A stretch of 64,000 bases of DNA, taken from the NCBI GenBank assembly GCA_022560025.1, contig JAFISE010000082.1:1-64000 (forward strand). The letters are read 5' to 3'. Below the pieces are notes generated by a model, which saw only the letters and a list, made by a program, of their open reading frames with translations, had not been told where the DNA came from and did not search any database. The stretch is from Stagonosporopsis chrysanthemi (lineage: Eukaryota; Ascomycota; Dothideomycetes; Pleosporales; Didymellaceae). Both the position numbers and the translations under genes were made by a program. Shown here in pieces: positions 11,201 to 22,995 of this stretch (positions are counted from its first letter, which is position 1; the number at the start of each line of letters is the position of its first letter).

Positions 11201-12588
11201 TTGTTGACCTTTCGAGCTTCGAAGCTTTGGACAGACCCAAATGGCACCGTGAGAAGATTGCAGACAGAGTACGCGTACAACTACAACTACAGTATCCGTA
11301 TACCGCAACTTTGCATCAGGAGAGATCTCGCCTGGCTATCGTTCCAACGGAGCTAAAGGCCCGCTCGTGGATCCGTGCAAACACAGCTACACCGCAATCT
11401 CTCTATGACGGTAACACGGCTCATGAAAAACTCAGGCTACTGGGCGACAGAGTGCTTACAAAAGTCGTGGGAGAGTACGTGGATCGACAAATATTGCGTA
11501 TGCGTAAACTCAAGCGTCTCCTGCCAGGCAGAAACTACACTTTCACAGCGAAACTCGCCAAGAAGTACGGGCGCACCTTCGAGCTTAGTGACTTCATGGC
11601 TGCTGTCAAGATCAAAAAGGAGATGGACGCCATTTTTGCGCAGGAAGATCCGGAGAAGCATACCTATTCCATCTCTCGCGCCGAGCCCGACGGCGCTATC
11701 ATGGCCATCATGTCGCTGCTCAGTGAAGGAAAGGTCAAGTATGCCCATCAGATTCCATCTGTCAACAGTGAGTTTGGTGCTCAGTTGCCACGATTGTCCA
11801 TCTGGGGCTTCATGGAAGGTGACTACGTTCACCGGGGCATCGACAGGCAGCGTCTATTCTGGGACATCCATATTGTTCCCACGGAAACATATGACTATGG
11901 TAACCCACTGCAGCCAGAGTCAGCGCCATCTGGTAGCGACGCAGGCGTTTCGACTATTTGGTCGCCACTTCCGCGCCCACCACTGCCAGGCAAAGGCGAT
12001 TCGAACGCTTTGCTCCCAATCTGGAGCAGCATGGATGGGCAGAACGTTACATGGCCGTGGTGGTACCGCATTCTGAACCTTGTCTTGCAGCCTCTTCTGT
12101 TCCAGCCCGGCGCAACCGTCGAGGATATACATGCTAATTGCGACGAGTACACAACGGAGATCTTCGAGATAGAGCTCGTTCTACAATGGCTTGTATCAAT
12201 CAACGCAGTCAAGAAGACTGTCAGTGGCGGCTACATCACCCTTGCAGGGGTATGGGCCGTTTTTGGCGATGTTTTGCACGACATGGATAATGACTGGCTG
12301 AACGCGCACGTCAAACGGAAGCACGAGAAACACCAAGAGCAGCAGTGGCGTGAACAGTACCATCTGAGGTTCTCTACCCTGCAAGGTCGCTCTACGAGTC
12401 GTCATCGTAATCATGACTCTGACGAGTCCGATATGCTCACGGATGATGAGCGCGAGGATGTGACTGCTGCAAGCCTAGATATCACGCGCCACCCAAAGGA
12501 GCAATACGCGATTGCGCGCGATCAGATCGCGGCTACTGCGCATTCTAGTGCCTACGAATCTGTAGAGAATGCGGAGCGAGAACTTTAG
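5220..12588 (+). CDS. TFC3: TFIIIC B-box-binding subunit (tau138/Tfc3 homologue)
   Basis: This is the largest TFIIIC subunit, which recognises the B box of tRNA genes and recruits TFIIIB and pol III. Exons are 5220-5289, 5507-6474 and 6526-12588, about 2366 residues; the join gives GIQ-GAGSADFKRF, a continuous N-terminal helix region. The winged-helix B-block domain lies at about residues 230-300. Residues ~715-860 hold three copies of a motif of the form (L/M)S-K-E-x-R-I-x-x-G-x-x-P-x-G-R-L, a basic repeat. Long acidic and Ser-rich linkers (about 930-1250 and 1670-1700) separate it from a C-terminal helical region. Two in-frame ATG codons stand at 5220 and 5223, and either could be used. The 217-nt first intron is long for this genome, so a missed micro-exon is possible. 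Identification rests on the B-block region and overall architecture. Confidence 0.85.
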
Positions 12589-13419
12589 TCTGTTGCTACA
12601 GACCTTGTGGTTAGCGAAACACAGACGGCTGGTGCTCTTGCCACATCGGAGCGCGATATAGAGGTGCAAGTTGCATATAGCGCTGGCAAGGTGGATGCAA
12701 AAGGTGAGGTAGACATCTGAACGTCCGTCTGCAGAGCGCGTGCGTGGATGAGCAACCAAGGAGGAAGGAAACTTACTTTGGAATCAATTCTTACAAATGG
12801 AACGACTCTGATCTCGTAGACGCGAGTGAATAGGTGTTATCTTTGTGTTCTTCGAGGTATCCTACAACAATTCCTACAAACCTCAAGATGATGCAAATAA
12901 TGGGAGTGGGCAAGGATTACATGTCTTGGGCGTCTCTAAGATTGGTTTGTGCAAAAGGGGTCGGACAGAAAACTTCGGACTAAAGCCGAAGATCCGCAAC
13001 TGGTAACAATCCCAAAAAGGAGTTTCTGCTGTATCTAATCCTTCGTCGCAACGTCAAACAGCGACCATTCGTACGAGATAGCCACCGAGCGAGGGCCACG
13101 AGTGCTGCCGGGCTGACTACACCTCTCATGCATCCAAAGCAGATCGATCCTCCGCAGCTGAACACGAGCTAGGGTACGATTAGCGCCTTGGCGCCATGAT
13201 CATCCAGTGACATTACGGCGATCAGCGTCATCGCTTGCCGGGAAGCTGCCGAACTCAATTTAGACGGCGGAGTGTCGGTACTTTGGAATTGACGCTTGTT
13301 GAGCCTTTATCAGTTGAACATCCTCGTGTGTTCTGCTCATGCCCTCAGTACCCAAATTGATGTGTCGCCAGACCTAAGGACCCTTCCGCTCGGCCACGTG
13401 TTACTAATTCCGACACAGC
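12589..13419. other. Intergenic region, promoter of the FUSC-type gene
   Basis: I see no gene here. A CACGTG palindrome at 13395-13400 lies 20 nt before the ATG of the next gene, probably in its 5' leader. Confidence 0.6.
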
Positions 13420-16400
13420 ATGGCCAGGGTCGCGTCTAATGGCTACTCGCCGGCTGGGGAAGAGATGGATGCCAACGGGACGACCGCAAAGCCGGATGCA
13501 GCACGTGAAAACACCAATGGATACCATCAAAACACCACATTAGGGGAAGACACAAAAAAGCAGGGAAAGACACAGAAAGGACCGGGGAAACTGAAAAAAA
13601 TGTGGGACAAGCTGGGACTCGACGTCCCTACATTGATGATGATGGGCAAAGCTGCGCTACCGCCAACCATAGCAACCGCAATGTACCAAGCAGATGCGGT
13701 GGCGCAGTTCTACTCAACGCTCGGGTATCTAGTCGCCATTATCTCCATTCTCGGCTTCTGCATCATGCCACGAGCGAAATTCATTCAGACCATGACCATG
13801 AATGTTATCAGCACGTGCATTGGCTCGGCGATTGTCTTGTTAATGGTCTGGTCTGCTGTGAAGGCGCGCGAGCACACGACAGTCCCTGGTGCTCCTCCCT
13901 CGCGATACAATTCCTCGCAATCTGCAGTACTTGGCGTTTGGCTGTTCTCCCAAATTTACATTGTCAACACGCTCAAGGCGAAGTTCCCCCAATTGGCGTT
14001 TCCTGCTATCATTTACTCAATTCAAGTCAATGTCGCGGCGACATCTGGATTCCTCTTTACGACACCCGCCCAGTGTGAAAGTTTCGTTCGGCGTCTACTC
14101 ATATCGTTCCTTACCGGCTTCGGTCTTGCTACCGGTGTGAGCCTCTTCATCTTCCCTGTGACATGCCGGAAAGTGGTCGTCAAGGAGATCACCGGGTATC
14201 TGGGGCTGTTGAAGGCAGCCATTTCGGCACACAAAGGCTATATTCATACACTTGAAGGCTCGAATATGTTTGGGCAGACATATGTCCCCGAGGCCGAGAG
14301 CGAAGATGATGCAGACAAGCAGAAATCGGAGGTCAAGCCAGAAGTTGCAGCAGTGAAAAAAACACTCGGTGCTATTCAGGAACTACACGGAAAATTGACT
14401 GCAGACCTTGCTTTTGCCAAAAGAGAGGTTGCTTATGGAAAGCTGACACCGGATGAACTCGAAGCTATGTTTAAACATTTGAGGTCAATCATGCTGCCTA
14501 TACTAGGTCTGGGTTCTGTCATGGACCTCTTCGAGCGGGCAGCGGAGATCAATCACTGGAACGGCGAAAGTATGACTGAGCACGATCAAGAGCTACAACA
14601 AAAAAGTATCAGTGAATGGAACGAGCTATTTTCGTTTGTTCATGAGCCTTTTGATGCTGTCATGCAAGTCATGGATGAGGGTCTTACCCATATCATGCTC
14701 AAGATGCAGTTCGTGCAACCTCCTAAGAAAAAGAAGGGCCAAAATCAGGACGACACAGAAGCAAAAGGAGATACAGTAAAACCTGGCGACAAGGGGTTCG
14801 CCGAATATATGGAGAACCGGGCAAATGAATTCTACAGCTCAAAAGGGCCTACTCTTCGCCACTGGGTTGAGAGCAAGGGTATCAAGCTTAGCGCTGACTA
14901 CTTCTCCTCTCCAGACCAGATCGACGACGAAACGCTCAAACGTCTGCCGAGTATCACCACAAGGAAACGCGACCAACGGCAACTTTACATCCTTCTTTAT
15001 GTCATCTTTCTGCTCAACTCAATAAATCGCTCGATCCTTGGCTTCGTCAAGTTCGCCGACGAGCACGACCAAGCCACTGCAAAGAAGAAGATCATCAACC
15101 CCGGTGGAAGACGTTTGAAGAAATGGGTCAAGAGCATCTTTCAGACTCAAGATACTAACCACGACGACGAGACTACCATTGCTGGCTTGGACCGGAACAG
15201 CATCACTATCTACATGGGTGAAGCGTACAAGAGCCAGAAGGACCCTGAACATCTGCCACCGAGGAACAACTGGGAAAAGTTTGGCGACATAATCCGCGGG
15301 GCCGCACGATTCTTCCGCTCCCCTGAATCGTCTTTTGGGTTCCGCGCCGCTTGCGCAACTTTGTCGATTGGTATCGTTGCCTTCTTGCACGATACGCAAA
15401 CCTTCTTTGTTGAGCAGCGTCTGGTGTGGGCCATGATCATGGTCGCCATTTCAATGACACCGACTGCTGGTCAATCGATTTTCCAATTTATGCTTCGCAT
15501 CGCTGGCACCTTTGTCGCCATGTGCGTTGCCTGGTTGATCTGGTATATACCTAATCAACACACCGCCGGCATCATTCCTCTCCTCTGGTTCTTTGTCGCA
15601 ATCGGCTTCTACATCCCACTCAAGCGCATGGATCTTGTCATTGTTGGTATGATTAGTGTTGTCACAGCCACCATGATCGTGGGCTACGAGCTCCAGGTCC
15701 GCAAGATCGGCGTTGCAGCAGCAACCGCCACCGGCCAGCCTGCGTACCCCATCTACCAGCTCGGGCCCTATCGTCTTGCAACAGTAGTTGGAGGTCTTGC
15801 AGTCGCCTTCTTTTGGACCATCTTCCCTTACCCAATTACTGAGCACTCCGCTCTACGGCAGAAGCTGGGCGGCGCACTCTATCTCAGCGCAAACCTCTAC
15901 TCCATCATGCACGAGCACGTGCTGTCCCGCATCCGGGGCGACGCAGGCAACGAAGAAAATGATAAGAACTCGCCCGGCTACATGCTAAGCAAAGCGCGCA
16001 ACAAAGTCTTTGCTAAGCAAATGCTCACCATCCAAGCCCTGAAAATGCATTCGGCGTTTGTGAAGTTCGAATTTCCGCTCGGCGGCAAGTTTCCCGCAAA
16101 AGAGTACCAGGCCATCATTGGATACGTTGAAAGCATCGTCCAGTACACCGCACTCATCGGCTACGCATCTCAGGCCTTCACACAACCATTCCTCAACTCG
16201 GACACGCCAGATGAGGAGTCAACGCGGAGTGGCACTCGTATTGCCGACCAGGCCAGTCCGCAGTGGTTTAAGGATTTCCGCCGCGTCATAAAGGACGCGG
16301 ATGTCACATCGCACGAGATCACGACGCTGCTGTCGCTGCTGTCATCGTCAATCCAGAACGGCCAGCCGCTGCCCCCGTATCTCAAGGTGCCGCAGAATTA

Positions 16401-16739
16401 CCAGCTGACTCGCAAGCTGGAGGCAGTAGATAACGACATTTTGAGCTTGAAGCATATTGCTGAACCTGGGTACGCAGCGTTTGCGGTCATGGCGATTAGT
16501 ACGAGTTGTATCAACATGGACGTTGAGATGCTGTTGAAGTACGTATTCAAGCAAAGCGATGTGTTTGAATTTTACGAAGGATGCTAACAAAGCCTAGGGC
16601 GGTCAAGAAACTTGTTGGTGAATTGGACTTCTCCTTCCACGTTGTCAGTACGAGTACGAGCAGTGAGAATTCATCCGCCGAGACGCTGGTCAAAAGTGCG
16701 AGCCAGCGGGCCGAGAGTGGTAGGAGGAAAAAGGAGTAG
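13420..16739 (+). CDS. FUSC/ArAE-type membrane protein (DUF2421 family)
   Basis: About 1086 residues in two exons (13420-16538, 16598-16739). The second exon adds a 47-residue tail ending in GRRKKE; the intron has a GCTAAC branch point. The order is: a hydrophilic N-terminus (about 1-65), six hydrophobic segments (about 75-255, the fungal 'putative ER transporter, 6TM' region), a long soluble linker (about 270-620), a second set of hydrophobic helices (about 645-815) containing the VGYELQVRKIG and YPIYQLGPYR motifs typical of these proteins, then a DUF2421-like cytosolic domain. The duplicated 6TM plan resembles bacterial aromatic acid/fusaric acid efflux proteins. The substrate in fungi is unknown; a role in export or ER membrane transport is inference. 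The start is the only ATG before the conserved region. Confidence 0.88.
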
Positions 16740-18377
16740 TCGCTGAACACCAGCAAGTGCGGAGATCAGTCAAGCTATCTATTCATATGCTAATGAATAT
16801 AAGTATCATCGTTGTATTTCATCTACAGGTGAGGAGTACTACCCAATCAGTTTCTGAGATGAATGTAGTAATAGATATAACAAGCTAGGGCTGGATCTTG
16901 TACTTAGTACTTATGTATCTTAACATTGGAGTTTGAAGTACATTATAGTCGAGCGTTTTGAACTCGAGCCTAGAAATTGAAAACCTTATTTGGTAAGCTA
17001 CTATAGAGATATTGTTTCAAAGTAGTTAGTACGTTGCTTGGTTTACGTGCATAGTCCCTGTGTCGTATCCTAGACGAGAGCATGTAATTTGCTGCAACAT
17101 TTGCCGTCAAAGCTGAACGTTCTCACCGCTCTTGAAAAGAGCTGACTCCAGCTACCTTTTAGCTCTAGGGTTGTCTCTCGCATTTAGTACCGTACGGTCA
17201 TATCTCTATGACGATGTACATAGCCTGAAGCGATTCTTCTCTGAACGCCGTTGCAAGAATCAACAATGCAGACAACGCAAAGCGGTATTTTTCTATTGAT
17301 CATCAAGACCATTAATATCCCTATGACCGCCGCTACCACAGTTTTACCGGAAACCTATTGCGGTTGCTTAGGGGGAACTTCAAGCCGTGTGGCCGCTCCG
17401 GCGGTTCCGCGGAGGTTATTTGCAGTGAAAGTGATGGGAGTGGAGGTTGCTGGACCGGGCGCGACGATAACAGTTCTGAACCCATTTCAGAGGCTGGGAC
17501 AGTAGATGTACATGCGATGCGACAGGTCCGGTAACTGTGGAATATAAAGCGGATGGACTAGGCAACGATTACTGCGAAGTTTTTGAGATACATCGCAATC
17601 GTACATGATACAGAATGCTTTATTGACTGCAGAACATACATGGCCTTACATAAGATGCATCCGAAAAGAGCTGTAGTCATGATTAGTGATCTATCTCAAT
17701 TGTTTTCTAAAGCAGCGTTGATGTATCCTCTGTTCAAAATTGGAATGCGACTTAAGTCGGTGGCACACAAGTTGGGCGGACGTTTGCAGTGTGATACCTT
17801 GAAGACATTATATTGATTGGCCGCAGGCGTGTAGGTAGAGCTTCATACTTTGAACAGACTGGCTTACTGCTTCTAGTCAACAGCGATAGCTTGCGAGATG
17901 GTTTGGAGTACCCGGATCCGTGGGACAGCTGCTGCGCTAGTCGCGAACGATACATGCAAGTGTCAATGATTAATACGTCACACGGTGATCGCTGGGTAGA
18001 TCTCAGAAAGCGGCGAAATGCCTCACGGGTACTGCCCTTCCGGCACGTGAACCTTCGGTTGACCTCATCGACCAGGACGTTGCTCACAGCGTCAGTTGGG
18101 GTGTTGGATGCATTTGTGCTCGAAGATGTTGCAGAAAAGTCACCAATATCTACATGCAAGCTATGATGTGAAGGCAAGGGTATGAGTGGCTGGTGAAGCT
18201 TCACGAAGATCCACGCGCAGTAATAATCGCGTGACTTGTATTATCATCTACACAAGTGGCACTCATAGCCATAACATTCCCTTAAAGTGAGGCGGTAGTA
18301 CACAATCAGATATAAAGGGCAGCTGTGATTGACCGCGTGATCAGCTGAGACTTTTAGACCGGGTCCATGGAGGCAGT
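16740..18377. other. Intergenic region, no confident gene
   Basis: The longest open frame is on the minus strand at 17752-18204 (150 codons). It has no recognisable domain and is biased to Ser, Thr and Arg as chance frames are. TATAAAG boxes occur at about 17543 and 18311 without a convincing frame after them. I see nothing else. Confidence 0.5.
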
Positions 18378-19532
18378 TCAGCTGTCATGTTCATGCTCAT
18401 ACTTTTCAAGAACCATATCCTGAACATCGCCAGAATCCACGTCTGTACCCAACGTCGCGATAGCCTCAATGACCTCACGTACTAACTGCTTTCTCTTCTG
18501 TTTTGCCCTTATCTCTCGCTTGAGCTTTGTCTTTAAACCACCACTGCGTGTGACACCTTCTGATAGCTGTTTTTGATCCCTCAAAGTATAGTTTATGAAA
18601 CCTGCCGTCTTTTTCGAGCTTTGGTAACCGCCAGATCTGGAGTCTGAAACAGCCAGATTACACTTTCTAAGTATAGAGCCATTTTCATGGTCGGACGAGT
18701 GTTGGTCAGAGCTTGGTTGTGGTATTTGGACCAAAGACGGTTGGTACCCAACGGTGGTGTCCCAGCTATGGCGAGCCATATCCCGCATCAAATTTCGGGA
18801 TGCGTCATTGTTACTCCGTGCAAGAATCGACGAGGAATCATTGCATTGTGAAACGTAAGGGCGTTGTATCTGCAATGGCTCGGTGCCAGCTTCCACGTAA
18901 CCTAATGAACTCGAGCTATAGATTTCCGAGTCCGGTGTCAATATTGGCATTGCCATTGCACCGTTATCGTAGGCGGTAGTTGGTTCATTACTGATGAAGT
19001 CAGATTCCTCCGACCTTGGTTTGTAGATAGCCTGAACAAAGGTAGCGGGCCTCAGGTCGGTATGACCACTTTTGTCCAGGTGATCAAGCCGAGATCGTAC
19101 ATAGGTCAAGCTTATTTCAGAAGGGCTGCTGCTGAAGTTTTGAACGAAGTCTTGTCGGGGTTCAGAGAGGCCTGTTCGCTGTGGCTGATATGGAGGCTGT
19201 GTTTGTAATGGTTGACTAGGGAATGTAGCTCCAGCTTCGAACCCAAAAGGCACATTGTGGTGCAGGAGTTGACTTTTGGTAGCCTCCCGATACCCTAAGC
19301 CTTTTTGCGATATTGGAGTGCTTAGGTTGTTGCCATGCATTGTTGTACTGTGCGTGAGGTGGGCCACGGGAAGCTGATTCTGAACCGTACAGGTTGATGA
19401 ACGAGCTGGGACAGTGCCATATATGTCCTCGACTAATGTGTCTCTGCGCTGCTGTGCGTGCCTATAGTTTTGGCAAAAAGATAGGATATCTGGTGATATT
19501 GCTGCAGTATAGACCGCGTATGGTCTTGTCAT
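18378..19532 (-). CDS. Orphan protein with WetA-like C-terminal motif
   Basis: An open frame of 384 codons from the first ATG (19532). Most of the protein is Ser/Gln/Pro-rich and low in complexity. The last ~70 residues stand out: GFINYTLRDQ, then GVTRSGGLKTKLKRE and a Lys/Arg-rich helix. From memory this resembles the C-terminal block of WetA-type conidial regulators (FVNFT...GVAPSGSSKTKARRE), with the same spacing of FxN[FY]T, GV-SG and KTK-[RK]RE. The N-terminus does not look like WetA, so this would be a divergent paralogue or a rapidly evolving lineage protein, perhaps nuclear. A 5' exon may be missing. The motif match was not tested by search. Confidence 0.55.
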   Translation of the reverse strand: MTRPYAVYTAAISPDILSFCQNYRHAQQRRDTLVEDIYGTVPARSSTCTVQNQLPVAHLTHSTTMHGNNLSTPISQKGLGYREATKSQLLHHNVPFGFEAGATFPSQPLQTQPPYQPQRTGLSEPRQDFVQNFSSSPSEISLTYVRSRLDHLDKSGHTDLRPATFVQAIYKPRSEESDFISNEPTTAYDNGAMAMPILTPDSEIYSSSSLGYVEAGTEPLQIQRPYVSQCNDSSSILARSNNDASRNLMRDMARHSWDTTVGYQPSLVQIPQPSSDQHSSDHENGSILRKCNLAVSDSRSGGYQSSKKTAGFINYTLRDQKQLSEGVTRSGGLKTKLKREIRAKQKRKQLVREVIEAIATLGTDVDSGDVQDMVLEKYEHEHDS

Positions 19533-22500
19533 GGTTAGACGAAGATAATGTTGGGTTGTATCCAACAAGAGTGCTGAGGTGCTGAGTCCAAAGGTAATGT
19601 ACTAGCAGGCGGTATTCTTGTCAAGATAAGATCGGACCCAACCGATTGCTTGCGCGATCAAACGTCCTGCTATATTCGGGCTCACACACTAGAGCTATTT
19701 GCCACATTTTCTGTGCCATCGTTCGCGTTGGGAATAACACAGCCTTCGACATGTCTAAGTTGCAGAGCATCCTGGAAAGGCCATCCCCAAAGTTGTTGGA
19801 GAGAATGGACTTCGACCCTGCACCAACCTGCTGGGATTCACTATGCATCTAGACTGAGTTATTTTCGATTATTTTGTCTTGAAACAGCAAATCGACTTGG
19901 CCCTCACTGGGCGCGAACGCCATTTGAGGAGGCTTGTATAGGATAGCCAGAGATGAACGGTCTCCGGGACCCCTCCTGTGATCAACCATCCGACAAGCAA
20001 ACGAATTGGAGCTGGTGGATTCGCGCTATACAGAATATGTGCAGGACTGGCGTAGTTTAGTGGTGCTAGCCAGTTCCGGATTATGGTGCGAGGCAACTCA
20101 GCCTCGCCATGGGTTAGAAATAGTACCGAGACCAGAACAAATCCGTCGTCACCATCAAGCGTATCCTCAGAGAAGGTCGGAATCCTCCCGAGATGTGCGG
20201 AACACCTGCTCCCATAAAGACAACATAGAGATATGGTGAGCCACAGTCAATTGTGTTGTTACGCTGTTTTGATTAGTTTGCAAGCTATCTGTCAATCCTT
20301 TCAGATGAAGCTCCTTGTAGGGCGACTCTGAGGTTCTTTGCAGACCGGGAGCAAGATGATGCACCAGTATAACCATCAAATTCGTGATCGAAACGGAACT
20401 GTCGGATCTGAAGATCTGGAGTTGATCGCGGAGGTCGGCTTCACCGTTCCGTGCGGGGTGTCGGCATTACCCGAAGATGTGTATAATGGTTTTTGGAATG
20501 TGACGACCACCAAAAGTCTGGTACGCTAGTTTGAATCTTACTTCCGATTGGTTGCTAGCAGTGTCCAGCTAATCAGAAGCCATCTTTGATGAAGTCTACC
20601 AGATCAAGGCGGGTCCATACATTTCAACAAGCACTGATAAAACAGCGTCGGGAAAAAAGAAGATCAACCTCAACTAAACCTCTTGGATCCACCCCTTGTA
20701 CGACTCACTAATTGCCAAACGAGCCTAGACTCGCCGTGGCCCAAATCATGAAGCCAGAATGAATCTGTCGTCCGCAACAAGCACAATATTAACACATTGA
20801 AAACTACCTGCCGGATCAAAGTGCGAGGATTGAATGGAATTGAATTGCAAAATTTCATTCTACAAAGTACCTGCGGGTCTGATGGTGTGCTATCAATCAC
20901 GCAATCAGGCAGACAATGACGAGCCAATCTGTTGGAATGAGGATCATTGGTTGGGCGCCCACCTGGGAAGAAAATCGGGCGAGTCTATTGACTACATCCC
21001 AACATCACCTTCAAATGACTCGAGTTGGTGTGCTGAATGTGATGTTTTCGGGGAACGTGCGCTCTTACTGACTTACTGTAGAGAAGCTTTCAGTGCTTTA
21101 GCAGTCGTGCGAGCTTAATGTTCCAAATGCCCATATCATGTGCGTGTTCATGCCGTGCGAGCACCAGTTCATTGATCGGAAATGTGCTGATTAGACAATG
21201 CTACCATTCTGTGAGATCACAGTTTTTGTGAGTCGAAATCTGCTCTGCGACAGCATTAATATGTAACCACGTGGCATAGATCACATGATATTCTGTTGTA
21301 GCAGGCACTGCCTGGTGCGGGCAAGTGCACTTACCTCTGAGCTGAGGGCTCCTGTAGACGAACATGAGAACATCACAACACGACAACAGATAGCAATACA
21401 AGCGTTGACCCGCAGCACCCACTTGACACTGCTTACGCAGTTACATAATATGAAGGTTCTCTTTGAGTCGCTGCCAGCATTGATCAGCTACATCACATAT
21501 CATGACCGCAGCGGCGCCGCAGCACCACAACTAGTCGAACTGGGCAGTTTAGTTCAGTCTAGTGCAAAACCAGGCCATCAGAATGGAGGTAATGAGAGAT
21601 CTTTCCGTGCAGGTGATCTCGAAGCTGCCAACACCGCCCGCCTTGCTAACCCGCAGCGCGCGTACGAGATGTGGTGATGATCAGGCAAGCAACAACAATG
21701 GCCGCCGCTGAACTCACTTCAAGGCGGCGCACGTTGACCTCTTGCGGTTATCGCAACCGCTCTGCTTCTGTCTTTCCTTGGTCTCCGATTGGGAAGGCGT
21801 AGAAGAGAAGCCAGTTCGCAAATGCCCAGTTCACCCCACCAACCGGAAAGACTGCTGGAGGCTGTAATCTCTTCGTATGAATGTTCGAACAGTGATCAGT
21901 ATTCACATCCGTACGAAGGAGTCTCCTTCGAGCGATCTTCAAGAACAACAGATCCCTATGTTGGCCATGACGTGTCATTGCTTGACATCACCGACACATT
22001 GAACAAGTCCGGTTTCCGCAGAAATAGAGCAAATGATCTTTTCCGCAGTAATTGTAAAAACTAGCCGCACTCACAAAAGATACCTTTAGTTGCTGCCCAG
22101 ATAAAACGAGATTCTAAATGGACAAAATTATAGAGCTATTTTCTCTCTATAATGGGTGTTTTGTAAGAATCATTAGAGTCTTGTTGTTGCGTTGTATTGC
22201 AGTAAAGATGGCGACTCTGTTGGTGTTCCTCACCTTTACTGTGGTTTGGAGTGCGGCTTATGTCTCAACCCGCGTGCCAACATAGGGTTCTCTGGTGCTT
22301 GAAACCGATCACTCAGAAGAGATGAGCTCAGTAGAAGCGGTTCCAGTCTTTCGGCAGTGCTGGGGCGGGAGCTGGTGATTGCCGGCGCTTGTCAACTCCC
22401 GCGAACTACACTAAGACGGATGCGAGAGTCACCAAGGGTGTGAACACGGGTAGCGTACCGCTCTATACAATATACGTCGGGCAACGTTGTAAGTGGCTCT

Positions 22501-22995
22501 TGCCTATGCTTTCGCGCATCCTGTCAAACCAATATCTTATGCAGGCGTTCCATGGACAGCTTTCACTAGGGCACCAAACAATGTATGTAAGACGGCCCGC
22601 AGATTCTGACGACGACTTGTTATACGACATCTATTACCTCGGGTAGTAGATCAAGCCGCAAGCCAAACTGTACCAAGACTACCGCCACGGGTGCTCTCTT
22701 TGTTCGCCACAACGACGCATTTCACAAATTTGCAGAAATAAAGAAATGCAGAGAGCAGGCAACCCTACGACTTTTGTCTGTTCAGAATGTTACTTTCAAC
22801 CTTGGTGAGTTCTGTTAGTGTTGGCAGCAACTAAGAGTATCTGCAGGCTTTTTGTACATGATGTCATGTCCAATGAGTTAGTTTGCCAGAGTGAGGAAGG
22901 TGGTTTAGAATAGAGTCAAAAAAGTTGTTGGTGTGGCGTCGCAATTCTCTACTGCGTTTCCTGGATTACCTGCACTCCATTCCAACTCAAACAGC
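19533..22995. other. Gene-poor 3.4-kb region
   Basis: No gene can be supported. The region holds half of a diverged dispersed repeat (20566-20641), a 25-codon frame with signal-peptide-like character (22208-22285) and a possible spliced reading frame near 22347-22640. Base composition is not strikingly AT-rich, so there is no clear RIP-degraded transposon. It separates the WetA-like orphan from UTP8. Confidence 0.5.
20566..20641 (+). repeat. Diverged dispersed repeat, copy A
   Basis: About 76 nt align with 41621-41695 at roughly 75% identity with one single-base gap. They share ATCAGAAGC, GATCAAGG and a 3' block TTCAACAAGCAC-GATAAA. Many differences are C/T or G/A transitions. It looks like a fragment of an old element; no terminal inverted repeats were seen. 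Confidence 0.5.

Noticed and set aside
11375..12076. 233-codon open frame inside TFC3
   Set aside because: Alternative-frame shadow of the long TFC3 exon.
17752..18204. 150-codon minus-strand frame downstream of the WetA-like gene
   Set aside because: No domain, no intron signals linking it to a neighbour, and composition of a chance frame.
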